A stretch of 64,000 nt of DNA. Source: Polaromonas sp. P2-4. GTDB taxonomy: Bacteria > Pseudomonadota > Gammaproteobacteria > Burkholderiales > Burkholderiaceae_C. The notes beneath the pieces were generated by a model. That model worked only from the letters and a program-made list of their open reading frames with translations. It was not told the origin of the DNA and did no database searches. Where the stretch lies: positions 1,496,001 to 1,560,000 of the forward strand of contig CP087965.1 in the NCBI GenBank assembly GCA_024703855.1, written 5' to 3'. Made by a program: the position numbers and the translations under genes. This document shows positions 17,704 through 26,988 of the stretch, in pieces. The stretch's first letter is position 1, and the number at the start of each line of letters is the position of its first letter.

Positions 17704-18790
17704 CGTTGACCTTGTAGGTGAAGCTGTCGGAGCCGTTGTAGTTCGCGTCCGGCGTGTAGCGATAGCTGCCGTCGGCGTTCTGCGTCAGCACACCGTGGAC
17801 CGGACCGGTCACGATGATGGCGGTCAGCGTGTCTCCGTCGATGTCGCCGGCGTTGGCCAGCAGGTCGATTGCAACAGCGCTGTCTTCCGCCGTCGTCACT
17901 TGCAGGTCGGTCGCCAGCGGTGCGTCGTTGACCGAGGCAATGGCAAGGGTCACGGTACCCACCATTGAGCCCAGCGAGCCGTCGTTCAACGTGTAGCCAA
18001 AGCTGTCGGCGCCATGGTAGTTGGCATCAGGCGTATAGGTAAAGCTGCCGTCCGGATTCACCATCACCACGCCGTGCGCCGGCGCATCGACTATCGCAAT
18101 GCTCAAGTTGTCGCCATCGACGTCGCTGGCGTAGTCGAGCAGATTGCCCGTCAGCGCCTGGTCTTCCACGGTTTGCAATGCGGCGTTCTGTGTAACCGGG
18201 GCATCGTTCACCGGCGTAATCGTCAGGCTGACCGTAGCCAGTTCCGAATCGAGCTCGCCATCATTGACGCGATAGGTGAACCTGTCGGCTCCATTGAAGT
18301 CGGCGTCCGGTATGTAGTTCACCGTGCCATCCGCATTCTGCACCAGCACGCCATGAAGCGGGCCGGTCACAATGCTGACGGTCAAGGCCGAGCCTTCGAC
18401 ATCGCCAGCTTGTCCCAGCAAATCGATGGAGGCGACCGTATCTTCGAACGTCGTGACACTCTGCACCGGCGCGACCGGTGCATCGTTCACCGGTGTAACA
18501 GTGATGCTGACGGTGGAAACGTTGGACTCAACCAGGCCGTTGCTGACTTTGTAGGTGAAGCTGTCGGAACCGAAGTAATCCTGCGCCGGCGTGTAGCTGA
18601 ACGTGCCGTCGGCATTGACCGTCACCTGGCCATGCGTCGGCGCCGCGACCACGACCGGCGCAAAGCCGGACTGGTCCGCATCGATGTCATTGGCGAGCGC
18701 GACGATCTGCGTCACGGTATCTTCCGCCGCGGTCGCATTGTCGTCATGCGTTTCCACGCTGCCGAGCACGCGCACGTCGCTGACCGTCAC
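17630..18790 (-). CDS. Giant protein segment 14: cadherin-like (tandem-95) repeats
   Basis: Four repeats of about 95 residues with the junction NDAPV(A/T) and the calcium-binding-like core LxDxDGD-x-L (DVEGSALTVSIVTGPLHGVL; DVDGDNLSIAIVDAPAHGVV). Each ends in DSFTYKVxDG. The frame is lost at about 17700, where one extra base separates NDGA from VDSNLATVNLTI. Confidence 0.8.
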   Translation of the reverse strand: MTVSDVRVLGSVETHDDNATAAEDTVTQIVALANDIDADQSGFAPVVVAAPTHGQVTVNADGTFSYTPAQDYFGSDSFTYKVSNGLVESNVSTVSITVTPVNDAPVAPVQSVTTFEDTVASIDLLGQAGDVEGSALTVSIVTGPLHGVLVQNADGTVNYIPDADFNGADRFTYRVNDGELDSELATVSLTITPVNDAPVTQNAALQTVEDQALTGNLLDYASDVDGDNLSIAIVDAPAHGVVMVNPDGSFTYTPDANYHGADSFGYTLNDGSLGSMVGTVTLAIASVNDAPLATDLQVTTAEDSAVAIDLLANAGDIDGDTLTAIIVTGPVHGVLTQNADGSYRYTPDANYNGSDSFTYKVNDGAGRFQPRHRQPDHHSSQRCAGC

Positions 18791-18794
18791 GTGG

Positions 18795-21656
18795 CTACCG
18801 TTCGCTCCTGAAACCGATCAGGTCGAACGACAGGTTGATCGCGGTGCCGGCGGGGATGCCACTCAAGTCGACCCGGTAGGTGCGGCTGCCATCCGGGTTG
18901 ACGATATGCGTGACGCCCTGCGCCGCCAGTTCGCTGCCGTTGGCTTGCAGGTTGAGCATTGCGTCGGTGTGGGTCAGCCCGATTGGTGCCGCCAGCGAAA
19001 CGCCAGTGTTGGCATTGAGCAGGCCGACTTCGAAGGCGTCGTCCGGACCGGTGGCTTGGTCGTCGAGGGCAATACCGTTCAACGTGAACGACAGGAACTT
19101 GTCTTGCGGGCCGACCAGGAAGACCTGGTTGAGGCGGGTCTGGCTCGTGGCGACTTCATGCAGTTCAGCAGTGCCGTTCATGACGTTGACGCCGCCTTGT
19201 GTGGCCCAGCTGCTGACGCCTTCGAACTTGCCGTTCTCCAATGTGGCGTTGGCGGCGATCTGGTATTGGGGTACAGAGGGTGCGACTGCCTTGACATTGT
19301 CATCCGCCAGCGTCCAGCCGTAGTCGCCGCGGCGCAGGCGGCCGAGCGCGAGCAAGCCGACTCCACCCAACGGCGAAGGGTCGAAGGGCGATTGCGGTGT
19401 GGTCGGTACAGCGGGATCGGTTTGCTTCAATTGAGCGACCAGTTGGCTCATCAAAGTCAACTCGTCCGCCGTGGGCAGGCGGCGTTCGCCTACCGGCAGC
19501 ACCGCCCCCATGAAGTCGTGCGCATCGGTGCTGTGTTCGAGACCGATGGCGTGGCCGTATTCGTGCAGCAGGACGGACAGCATGTCCATCTTGCCTTCGG
19601 CTTCGCTGCCGGGTTTGGCTTGCCAGACGGTGGGGTCGCTTGTGGGCAGGTAGTCGTCCGTGTTGTCCAGCGGCGTGGAGTCGATGAACCAGCCATGACC
19701 GGCAGCGTTGGTGTCGAGGGTGATATTCGTCCCGGTGGTTTGGCCGACCGCGCCAGCGGGAAGGTCGGCGAAGCCGGTCAGCGCACGGCTAGCGTCGGCG
19801 AGCAGCGCGGATAGCGCTGCGTTGCGCTGGATGGTGGCGAGATCGAGGGGTTGCGGTGAGGAGGTGGAGATTTTCCAATGCGCCAATGGGCAACGCGAAA
19901 GATCGTCCGTCTTTTGGCCGTTTTCATCAAGCACGTAAGTCGGCTCGCCGGGGAGACTGACCGACATCAAGTAATAAATCTCTACCGTGAAGCCACCCCC
20001 TTTTACCTCCAGCGCAAACCGGTCATAGTCGGCGTAACCTTCATCGGGGATATATTTGTAAAAATATTTAGTGTAGTCGGTTGCATCTGGATTTTCTTGT
20101 AGCAGGGTGCCATGTCTTGGCGGCGCAATTACGCTAACACTAGTGTCGGCTCGCGGGCTACCGTCTGGATACTGAGCAAAATTAAAATTACGAACAGTGC
20201 TATCTATCTGTACATCCCCCGCTGGAGAGAAATCAAACTTGAACTTTTGCTCCGCATAGTGAGCAAGATACATCTCAGCATCTCCGGTCGGATGAATATC
20301 AGCCGGATAATTGATCACCATGCACACACCCAATTTATGCGGCGCAACCGCCCCGCCCATTTTGGCTGATGCAACATTGGCTGCCAGGTAAATCGCCGGC
20401 GGCTCCATGTATTGTGTTGGTACATCGGGAACCCACATGGTGAACTCTCCTTCTTCGAAATTGAACGCTGCTTGCGCCGATGCCAACAGAATGGGCATCT
20501 TGTCCGCGTAAGGTAATTCTGGTGCTGGCGTATCCGCCATCAAGGCCTGGACGCCAGCGTCAATCTCGACAGGCGTCCTTTTACGCAAGCTGATGCCGAA
20601 TTGCGTTTCATACCCGTTGGTTCCCTTAGCCGTAATCCCGACGTGCTTCAGTGCCTCAACCATATCCTCATACGGATTGCCGCCGGTTAGGATGGGTAGC
20701 GCAACGTTATCTCTATATATTTTCCATCGCGTAGAAAGCTGGTCATTGCCATTTACTTTAGTGGATACGACATTAAATTTTGCCTCTTCAGTTGCATTGC
20801 CAGGATCAAAATCTAGTAGGTCAGCCTTTGTGTTAATGGATGGACCCTTACCTGTATTTGTATATTCACCCCAGTACCAAGCACCTGACAAAGCGGCCAA
20901 CATGCGGCTGTTAGGATTATTCTCAATGTCTACGATCAGCTTCGTATTGGCCAGCAGGGTTTGCTTTACCGTTTTACCGGCATCGGGCGTTACTAAGTTT
21001 GGATGATTGTCTTGAATATATTGCATGAATTTTTCAAAAGGTGGCTGATGAGTCATGTGAATAAGGCCTCGACCAAGCCAATTGTGCGCGACCTTTTCAG
21101 CCTCTTTTCCGTTGCCCGCCACACCCCTACCCACATCTTCCGACAAGTAGCGGTCAAGGAATGTGTTTCGAATGGCTTCTGTCCATCGACCACCCGACTG
21201 GCCAACTACCAAGCTTTCAGCACTCGTGCCATTCGAATATTTTGCTACATCACTTCCAACCATCGTTACATCATTTAGGTCATTCAAACCAAGCTCTTGA
21301 ATATATGCCTTTAAGTTATAAAACCTTGCTTGCCTGTTGGTCAGCGTCATCTTATCTGCAGCGTTGGTCGCAGCAGCTTGTGCAGCCGTCAAAATTTGCA
21401 GCGTGCTCTTATTCACAACTTGGCCGCTCTTGAATGGATTGCGAACTGCATCTTCGGCGTTCTTACCATCGTCTCTAAAGGGACTTTGGAAAGTATCTAA
21501 CAAGATATTCACTTGATAGGGACCAGGAATTTCAGCCAAATCTATTAAGCCTTTTGATTCATGCCTGACCTGAGCCAAAAAGGCCTGCAATGCGTTGCGG
21601 AGTATTGATTTCAAACTCGGCCATGGCTTTTTGCAACGGTTCGACCCATGCATCAT
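18795..21656 (-). CDS. Giant protein segment 13: GH19-like glycosidase and metzincin metalloprotease
   Basis: At about 21.57-20.69 kb, FLAQVRHESKGL, NWLGRGLIHMTHQPPFEKFM, LSGAWYWGEY and the late NG...R segment (VNGNDQLSTRWKIYRDN) follow the GH19 chitinase/endolysin pattern, with the catalytic-type Glu in HES. At 20.2-19.9 lies a cadherin-like domain. At 19.8-19.4 lies a matrixin/serralysin-type metalloprotease: HEYGHAIGLEH (19533-19565) gives HExxHxxGxxH and DFMGAVL supplies the Met-turn. A beta domain ending NLSFDLIGF follows; the frame shifts at about 18813 and reads on as GANGSHVTVSDV. Confidence 0.75.
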   Translation of the reverse strand: MMHGSNRCKKPWPSLKSILRNALQAFLAQVRHESKGLIDLAEIPGPYQVNILLDTFQSPFRDDGKNAEDAVRNPFKSGQVVNKSTLQILTAAQAAATNAADKMTLTNRQARFYNLKAYIQELGLNDLNDVTMVGSDVAKYSNGTSAESLVVGQSGGRWTEAIRNTFLDRYLSEDVGRGVAGNGKEAEKVAHNWLGRGLIHMTHQPPFEKFMQYIQDNHPNLVTPDAGKTVKQTLLANTKLIVDIENNPNSRMLAALSGAWYWGEYTNTGKGPSINTKADLLDFDPGNATEEAKFNVVSTKVNGNDQLSTRWKIYRDNVALPILTGGNPYEDMVEALKHVGITAKGTNGYETQFGISLRKRTPVEIDAGVQALMADTPAPELPYADKMPILLASAQAAFNFEEGEFTMWVPDVPTQYMEPPAIYLAANVASAKMGGAVAPHKLGVCMVINYPADIHPTGDAEMYLAHYAEQKFKFDFSPAGDVQIDSTVRNFNFAQYPDGSPRADTSVSVIAPPRHGTLLQENPDATDYTKYFYKYIPDEGYADYDRFALEVKGGGFTVEIYYLMSVSLPGEPTYVLDENGQKTDDLSRCPLAHWKISTSSPQPLDLATIQRNAALSALLADASRALTGFADLPAGAVGQTTGTNITLDTNAAGHGWFIDSTPLDNTDDYLPTSDPTVWQAKPGSEAEGKMDMLSVLLHEYGHAIGLEHSTDAHDFMGAVLPVGERRLPTADELTLMSQLVAQLKQTDPAVPTTPQSPFDPSPLGGVGLLALGRLRRGDYGWTLADDNVKAVAPSVPQYQIAANATLENGKFEGVSSWATQGGVNVMNGTAELHEVATSQTRLNQVFLVGPQDKFLSFTLNGIALDDQATGPDDAFEVGLLNANTGVSLAAPIGLTHTDAMLNLQANGSELAAQGVTHIVNPDGSRTYRVDLSGIPAGTAINLSFDLIGFRSER
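19533..19565 (-). other. Zinc-binding motif of the giant protein's metzincin domain
   Basis: The eleven codons read HEYGHAIGLEH, a perfect HExxHxxGxxH. All three zinc histidines and the catalytic glutamate are present, and a Met-turn-like DFMG follows about 7 residues later. The domain is therefore predicted to be catalytically competent. Confidence 0.85.
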
Positions 21657-21883
21657 TCCACGCGGAGTTTTTGCTGTTGCCCATGACCAGCTTCAGCGAT
21701 TCACCTGTCATTCCCGCCCCAACCATTGCTCCTGTACCGCCTAACAGCACATTCTTGCTATCGATCAACCCGCCGTCTTGCGTTCCATCCCCAAACAGTG
21801 CTTTGCGTATCGTTTCCGTGTCACCTTTGCTGGCGATCTTCAGTTCCTCCCAAGAGCCATTTCCGTCCTCGCCGGCGCCCCCT

Positions 21884-22639
21884 TCATTTTCGCGTCGCCG
21901 TGAAGAAAGTCAGGAGGTCGCGTAACGCATTTTTCTGGTCATTCAAACCTATGTCATTAGAATCCGGTTTGTTGGCACTATATTGATTGGTACCGACCAA
22001 TAAACCAGACAGCACAACCGCATTGTTGTAGTTCCATTGATTTTGTGTGAATGCCGACACGCCGGCACCTGTAATTCCCGCAGGAACAGTACTGTTGGCA
22101 GCAGGTTTCAGCAAACCGAGAATCACATCTTTGCCATTAACCTTATTCTGATTGTTCGCCGAAATATATTGTGGGCTAATACCCAGGTTCAATGTCATAC
22201 CTAGGTCGCCAGCACCGTCAAATCGCAATGCTTCTGCCCCGGTTTCAGCAGTCATCGCTGTGGTAGCGGCATTCATCAAATCCAACAACCAGCTGGTTCC
22301 AAACACATTGCTCTTGGTGCCGCCAGTTTGCAAATTCGTCCACTCGGCGGCGCCTAGTTTGTCATTTGTCGTGGCATAACCGTTTCCTGCACTGGCGAAA
22401 AATTGCATCCAATGTGGAGCGTTGTAGGCATTGAGCCAGTTGAGGGTTGTTTTACGCTGGACGTTATTGACATCACTTTCAATCTTGCCGTCCATTCCGT
22501 TCTTATCGGTCGCACTGCTGAATCCAGCCGCTTGCAACGCTTTTGCTTTCGCATCCTGTATTGCTGCGGTTTTTGCCGCCGATATGACTGCCGCTGTTGC
22601 ATTTGCCGGGGATGCCAGCACCTTAAAGCTACCCTGCAA
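21884..22639 (-). CDS. Giant protein segment 12: linker before the GH19-like domain
   Basis: An alanine-rich helix (AAVISAAKTAAIQDAKAKAL) leads into a globular region (LNWLNAYNAPHWMQFFASAG; SWLLDLMNAATTAM; QWNYNNAVVLSGLLVGTNQY) I cannot assign to a family. Its position between a peptidoglycan-binding domain and a GH19-like domain suggests part of a cell-wall-active region. The frame is lost at FFTATRK (about 21895) and resumes through RRENEGGAGEDGNGSWEELK in a third frame to about 21600. Confidence 0.6.
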   Translation of the reverse strand: MQGSFKVLASPANATAAVISAAKTAAIQDAKAKALQAAGFSSATDKNGMDGKIESDVNNVQRKTTLNWLNAYNAPHWMQFFASAGNGYATTNDKLGAAEWTNLQTGGTKSNVFGTSWLLDLMNAATTAMTAETGAEALRFDGAGDLGMTLNLGISPQYISANNQNKVNGKDVILGLLKPAANSTVPAGITGAGVSAFTQNQWNYNNAVVLSGLLVGTNQYSANKPDSNDIGLNDQKNALRDLLTFFTATRK

Positions 22640-25600
22640 CTTCTTCCACCTTGACGTTATCCGGCGTCGCGGTGACAGTGGCCCGGAATTGAATTTCCAC
22701 TGTTACGGCCCCAGCCCCAGATCCGGACGTGCCTGTACCTGTCGCCGTGACGGACTGGTAGCGCGCCACTTTTTCGAATAACGTTAGTGCGGCGGTTTCT
22801 TTGGCTGTGAAAGCACCGTCCACGGTGACTTCATTGCTGGCGGTAGTCGACGTTTTGGAGAATCCAAGGTATTTCAGTCTCTGCTCGACCTTGTAGATGT
22901 CAAGCTTGTCCGTAATGCCTTCGTCCACTGCCCCCTGAAGTTTCATCGCTGAATACCCCGGGTTATCCAATGCGCGATCGCCAAAGAACACGGTCGCTGA
23001 CGTTGGCGCGTCGGCGACGGTTATCGTCAACATCGCTTTACTACCCTTCGCCTTCGTACCGTCCGCCTTCGTCAAATCGAAAAGGACATTAAATACCCGG
23101 GATTGCTCGCTTAGCATTTTTCCTGGCTGCAGCCGCTGATGAACTTCGTCATCTGTAATGTTTCGATATGCGAACAAAATACCCGATGTCGAGAAAGTCA
23201 CATTGTCATCGCCTGCACCATCGACATCGTTCCTGGAGAGCACCTTCCGTGTATTTCCATCCTTCAGCGTCAGCAACTGAATCTTGCCTTCCTTGGTTCC
23301 TGCGACATATCCGTCGGTGCGAGGCGCTTGAACTACGCTTTCCTTGTCGTCAAAAACCGTTTGCAGGTCTTCCTGCACCCTAAAGTTCTCGATCGTGGCG
23401 CCAATTATTCCGAGGGCCTCTAGTTGTTTATTGATCAGCGTCTTGACGTCGATTGCATTGATATCGCCCGGCCTACCGTCGAACTTCGGCAAGACAATCT
23501 CGTCATCAAATGACGTACCGGCTGGAGGCGGCGCATTGTTTGCGATAAGCTGTTCAGCGTCAGGCGGCAGCTTGATATGTTTGGACATGCGATCCTGCTC
23601 CGGCATGGCCAGGGCAGCCTGAATCAGCGAAACCACATTCCATGCATGGCTTTGCTGCGGCTTTTGCTGGAACGAGTCCATGAGGTTGGCGCCATAGCCG
23701 CCTTTGAGCTGGCCGATGAGGACCTTACCGTCATCAGAGAGGCTCAGATTGATGATGCCGTAGCCATCAAGTGGCAAGGTTGCTCCGATGAACTGGGGCT
23801 CGCCATTTTTACCGAATGGGTCCTTCACGATTCCCAACTTTCCACCCACCGCCACTTTTTTGGCGCTGGCACTACTGCCAAATGCAATCGGCGGGCCGAA
23901 TGGGGTATAGAGGAAATCTGGCGCTTCGTACATCGCCTTCCAGTACGGATCCAGGAAATGATAGTTGTCGTCAGAGACGATGGCGTATTCGCTGCCATCC
24001 GGCATCGAGACGAACACGGCACTTTGAGCGCGCTGGATATCCAGCCGGTCAATGCGGATCGCATCGCTTGGTTGAGACATCTTGATCGCCGTCATCTTGG
24101 CACTGACGAGCTTCTTGTTCCCGTCACGCGTAATGACAAGCGTCGACAGCCCGCGGTTGTAATCGGCAACGTTCGCAACCAGGAAGCGATCCGGATCGTT
24201 GGTTGCGCTAATGACCTGTGGCGACTTGCCGCTCAGGCCGTCGCCTGGCAATTGTGCTTTTATCGGCGCATCGATTTTGCCGGTTTTGAAATCCAACGTG
24301 CTGATATCAAAGACCAGAACATCGCCGCGCTTGCTTGGGTTGCCCAAACCCACGCTGTTCGGATTAATGGGTGTCGCAACGACAAGCGTCTTTCCATCCG
24401 GGCCCATGGTCATACCGGAGACGCCCAACGGTGAAGACTCGATTCCCGTTCCTTTGAGCGTAACGGTTTTGTGATAGTCCTTGCTACCCGGGTTGAGTTC
24501 CATTGCCAGCAGGCGACTATTGCTGGCCCCGCTGCCGTAACCGTTTCCTTCGCCAATGAACAATAGGCTACCTGCGGTCGCAAGGCTGGTAATGTTTTTC
24601 CCCGCCGGAATCGAAATCATCGAAATCAGTTTGAACGTCACCAGGTCAATGACGTAGACCACGCCATTTCCACCGACATAGGCGCGGCTCAGATCATCGG
24701 TGAAGACGACCGGTTGAACTTTAGTGCCTGTGAGATAAGTCCCATCAAAATGGTTGGAGTCATCGAGCAGGCCAACCAGGCTGGTCTGGCCGACCGGCAG
24801 ATTTTCACGAATGAAGGTGATGCCGGTACGGGTGAGCACGGCCGCCATGTCTGTTTTCGGAACGATGCGAAGCGAAGTGCCGGCGAACTCCAATGGATCG
24901 CCGCCCGACATGGTGCCGGAGCTGGTGACCATCTGTGTAGAGATCGACCGCACCAACTGCCAGCGCACGCTACCCACTGCGAAATACGCACCATCTGCGG
25001 TTTTCAGATCGTCGGCTGCAATAACAATCGGATCGTTGCCGCCACCCACTATGGTCTTGATGTCTCGTTGCGAGCCGTCATCGAACAAGGCGCGTACGAC
25101 AATGTTGCCCTGAAACTGACTGGGAGCAGCGTTGGATTGGGTCAGCGTCAACGCCCCACTACCTGCATCGACCGTTGCGGAACCCAGATTAGGGAGAACG
25201 ATATTTCCCCATGGAGTGGATACCGCTGGCAGTTCTTTGCTCAAGTCGAGACGGTACCTTTCGCCAACCGGAATTGACGACATCGGAATGTCGGCAAATT
25301 GCAGGAACACCGAAGTGATAACTGCCGCCTCCCAAACTGCCCGCCAAAGTCGCCATGATGCCGACGATTTCCGATTGGATGCCGATCCCGAGCAAGCCGC
25401 CGCCAAGAGAGAAGCCCATGCCGCCGAACGACGCCCAGTCACCTGCACCAATGCTGAGATCGAACATGCCGCCAATGACGCCGGGAATTCGCTTGCAGAC
25501 CACGTATTCACCGGAACTGTCCAGTCCGCCGTAAGGTGGGCTGGCTGGCCGTGCGCAACGCCATCGGCCCCTACAAAACCGTTGTCAACCAACCACCACG

Positions 25601-26528
25601 TGTCTTTGAAGGTGCCGTCAGGATCAAGCACCTTGCCTTTACGGAAGAACAAGACCTCGTCGCCCGCCTGTACAGAGATGCTGCCTTGCACTGGAATCGC
25701 AAGCTGCAATGGATGATTGGTTGCCGCATCCCCTATATCCAACCTGAAGGCGCCGACCGCCTCAAGAACGCCTGGGCCTGGAATCGGCATGCCAGCCACA
25801 CCTTCGATATCAGTGATATTGATGCGGTTGATGGATATCGCGATATCAGCATTCAATGCTCCGGCGCCAATCATGACAGTCTCGCCTGTCTCGTTGCTAA
25901 CGACGCCGCCAAGGTCCTTCGACACTGCAATCGCACGTGGGGCCGGAGTGTTGTCGTCGTTGTCGGTTACTTGCGCTGTCTGTACAGTCAGCCTGATATC
26001 GCTCTGGCCGACAACCTGTTGGCTGATGGTGCCAAATTCATCGACAACACTGGCAAGGTGAACGATCGAGATCGTTACCTCTCCGTCGGCTATCGCCGTG
26101 ATCAATCCACTCTCGCTGACAGTCGCGATGCTTTCATCGGAAACGATGTAGCGGGTGCCGCTATACACAGGCGGCATGGCAGGCGTCACGAACTGAACAG
26201 TTTCGCCAGTATTTGGATCCAGTACTATTTCGCCCGTATCCGGATCAAACAGGAGGTCACCGGTTATCGGGTCAAGCAGTGGTTCCTGAGTATCCGGATC
26301 CAGATATTCCACGATTGATTCCGGTGTTCCGGCAAATACAGTCTGATTGGATGCGCGAATATCTGTCAGCTCGCCTGTATTCGGATTGAGCACCTGCACT
26401 TTGAGTTGACGCAGACCACCCGGCACAAGCGCGAGCGTGCCCGGATAGACATCAGGCTCAATAAACAATTGATCGCCACCGTCGCCGGCAGAATTGATCG
26501 CCGCCACCGCCCGCACCTGTACGTCCAT
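22629..26528 (-). CDS. Giant protein segment 11: Ig-like, propeller, peptidoglycan-binding domains
   Basis: Begins VRAVAAINSAGDGGDQLFIE. A run of DPDTGE-type motifs (DLLFDPDTGEIVLDPNTGET) precedes a Big_2-like Ig domain (IVSDESIATVSESGLITAIA). Between about 25510 and 25310 the true frame is different and encodes a glycine-rich hydrophobic stretch (GGMGFSLGGGLLGIGIQ). A YVTN/lactonase-like propeller follows at 24.8-23.7 (LSRAYVGGNGVVYVIDLVTF; MTMGPDGKTLVVATPI). Near the end, YKVEQRLKYLGFS and VDGAFTAKETAALTLFEK form a peptidoglycan-binding (PG_binding_1-like) domain at 22.9-22.75 kb. Confidence 0.75.
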   Translation of the reverse strand: MDVQVRAVAAINSAGDGGDQLFIEPDVYPGTLALVPGGLRQLKVQVLNPNTGELTDIRASNQTVFAGTPESIVEYLDPDTQEPLLDPITGDLLFDPDTGEIVLDPNTGETVQFVTPAMPPVYSGTRYIVSDESIATVSESGLITAIADGEVTISIVHLASVVDEFGTISQQVVGQSDIRLTVQTAQVTDNDDNTPAPRAIAVSKDLGGVVSNETGETVMIGAGALNADIAISINRINITDIEGVAGMPIPGPGVLEAVGAFRLDIGDAATNHPLQLAIPVQGSISVQAGDEVLFFRKGKVLDPDGTFKDTWWLVDNGFVGADGVAHGQPAHLTADWTVPVNTWSASEFPASLAACSISALVQVTGRRSAAWASLLAAACSGSASNRKSSASWRLWRAVWEAAVITSVFLQFADIPMSSIPVGERYRLDLSKELPAVSTPWGNIVLPNLGSATVDAGSGALTLTQSNAAPSQFQGNIVVRALFDDGSQRDIKTIVGGGNDPIVIAADDLKTADGAYFAVGSVRWQLVRSISTQMVTSSGTMSGGDPLEFAGTSLRIVPKTDMAAVLTRTGITFIRENLPVGQTSLVGLLDDSNHFDGTYLTGTKVQPVVFTDDLSRAYVGGNGVVYVIDLVTFKLISMISIPAGKNITSLATAGSLLFIGEGNGYGSGASNSRLLAMELNPGSKDYHKTVTLKGTGIESSPLGVSGMTMGPDGKTLVVATPINPNSVGLGNPSKRGDVLVFDISTLDFKTGKIDAPIKAQLPGDGLSGKSPQVISATNDPDRFLVANVADYNRGLSTLVITRDGNKKLVSAKMTAIKMSQPSDAIRIDRLDIQRAQSAVFVSMPDGSEYAIVSDDNYHFLDPYWKAMYEAPDFLYTPFGPPIAFGSSASAKKVAVGGKLGIVKDPFGKNGEPQFIGATLPLDGYGIINLSLSDDGKVLIGQLKGGYGANLMDSFQQKPQQSHAWNVVSLIQAALAMPEQDRMSKHIKLPPDAEQLIANNAPPPAGTSFDDEIVLPKFDGRPGDINAIDVKTLINKQLEALGIIGATIENFRVQEDLQTVFDDKESVVQAPRTDGYVAGTKEGKIQLLTLKDGNTRKVLSRNDVDGAGDDNVTFSTSGILFAYRNITDDEVHQRLQPGKMLSEQSRVFNVLFDLTKADGTKAKGSKAMLTITVADAPTSATVFFGDRALDNPGYSAMKLQGAVDEGITDKLDIYKVEQRLKYLGFSKTSTTASNEVTVDGAFTAKETAALTLFEKVARYQSVTATGTGTSGSGAGAVTVEIQFRATVTATPDNVKVEEVAG

Positions 26529-26988
26529 CCGTATCGATTCGCGTCACGATGATGAGTGCCGCGCCGACACCGGTCGCGCGAACCAGATCACGGCTGTCGT
26601 CGACCTGGATACTGCTCTGGCCCATCAAGCCCATGCCGGAAATATCAGCACGGCTGACGGTCAGATAGGAAGCTCCTGCCGAAACGTCCACGCCTTTTTG
26701 GTCTTCGAAATCGGCAGTTGCCTTGACGATTAGCGATTGGCCCGGACGCAATGAGGACAATGGAGCCAGATGGATCGCCAGCAGCTTGGCGCCGCTGACG
26801 CTCACCGTCAGTTCGATCGGAGCGCTGACGGCAAAACCGTCGTCGGCTTGCACGCGAACCGTCGCAATGCCGACATAGTCGTCTTCCGGCGTGAACAACA
26901 AGGATTTGCCGTCAGCGGTAAAGCGCGCTGCCGTGCGTGGTATCCAGCAGCCGCCACAACACCAGATCTCCCTCGAGATCTTCGGCAA
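26458..26988 (-). CDS. Giant protein segment 10: cadherin-like and Ig-like region
   Basis: Family sequence begins at ARFTADGKSLLFTPEDDYVG, the second half of a cadherin-like domain. A bacterial Ig-like region follows (SSLRPGQSLIVKATADFEDQ; DSRDLVRATGVGAALIIVTR). The frame ends in glycine-rich shadow after TDGRTGAG, and the protein continues in segment 11. Confidence 0.65.
   Translation of the reverse strand: MPKISREIWCCGGCWIPRTAARFTADGKSLLFTPEDDYVGIATVRVQADDGFAVSAPIELTVSVSGAKLLAIHLAPLSSLRPGQSLIVKATADFEDQKGVDVSAGASYLTVSRADISGMGLMGQSSIQVDDSRDLVRATGVGAALIIVTRIDTDGRTGAGGGGDQFCRRRWRSIVY

Noticed and set aside
13378..18790. RTX (GGxGxDxxx) calcium repeats and a classical type I secretion signal
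   Set aside because: The C-terminal array is cadherin-like, with LxDxDGD cores; no nonapeptide RTX repeats and no ABC transporter gene were found.
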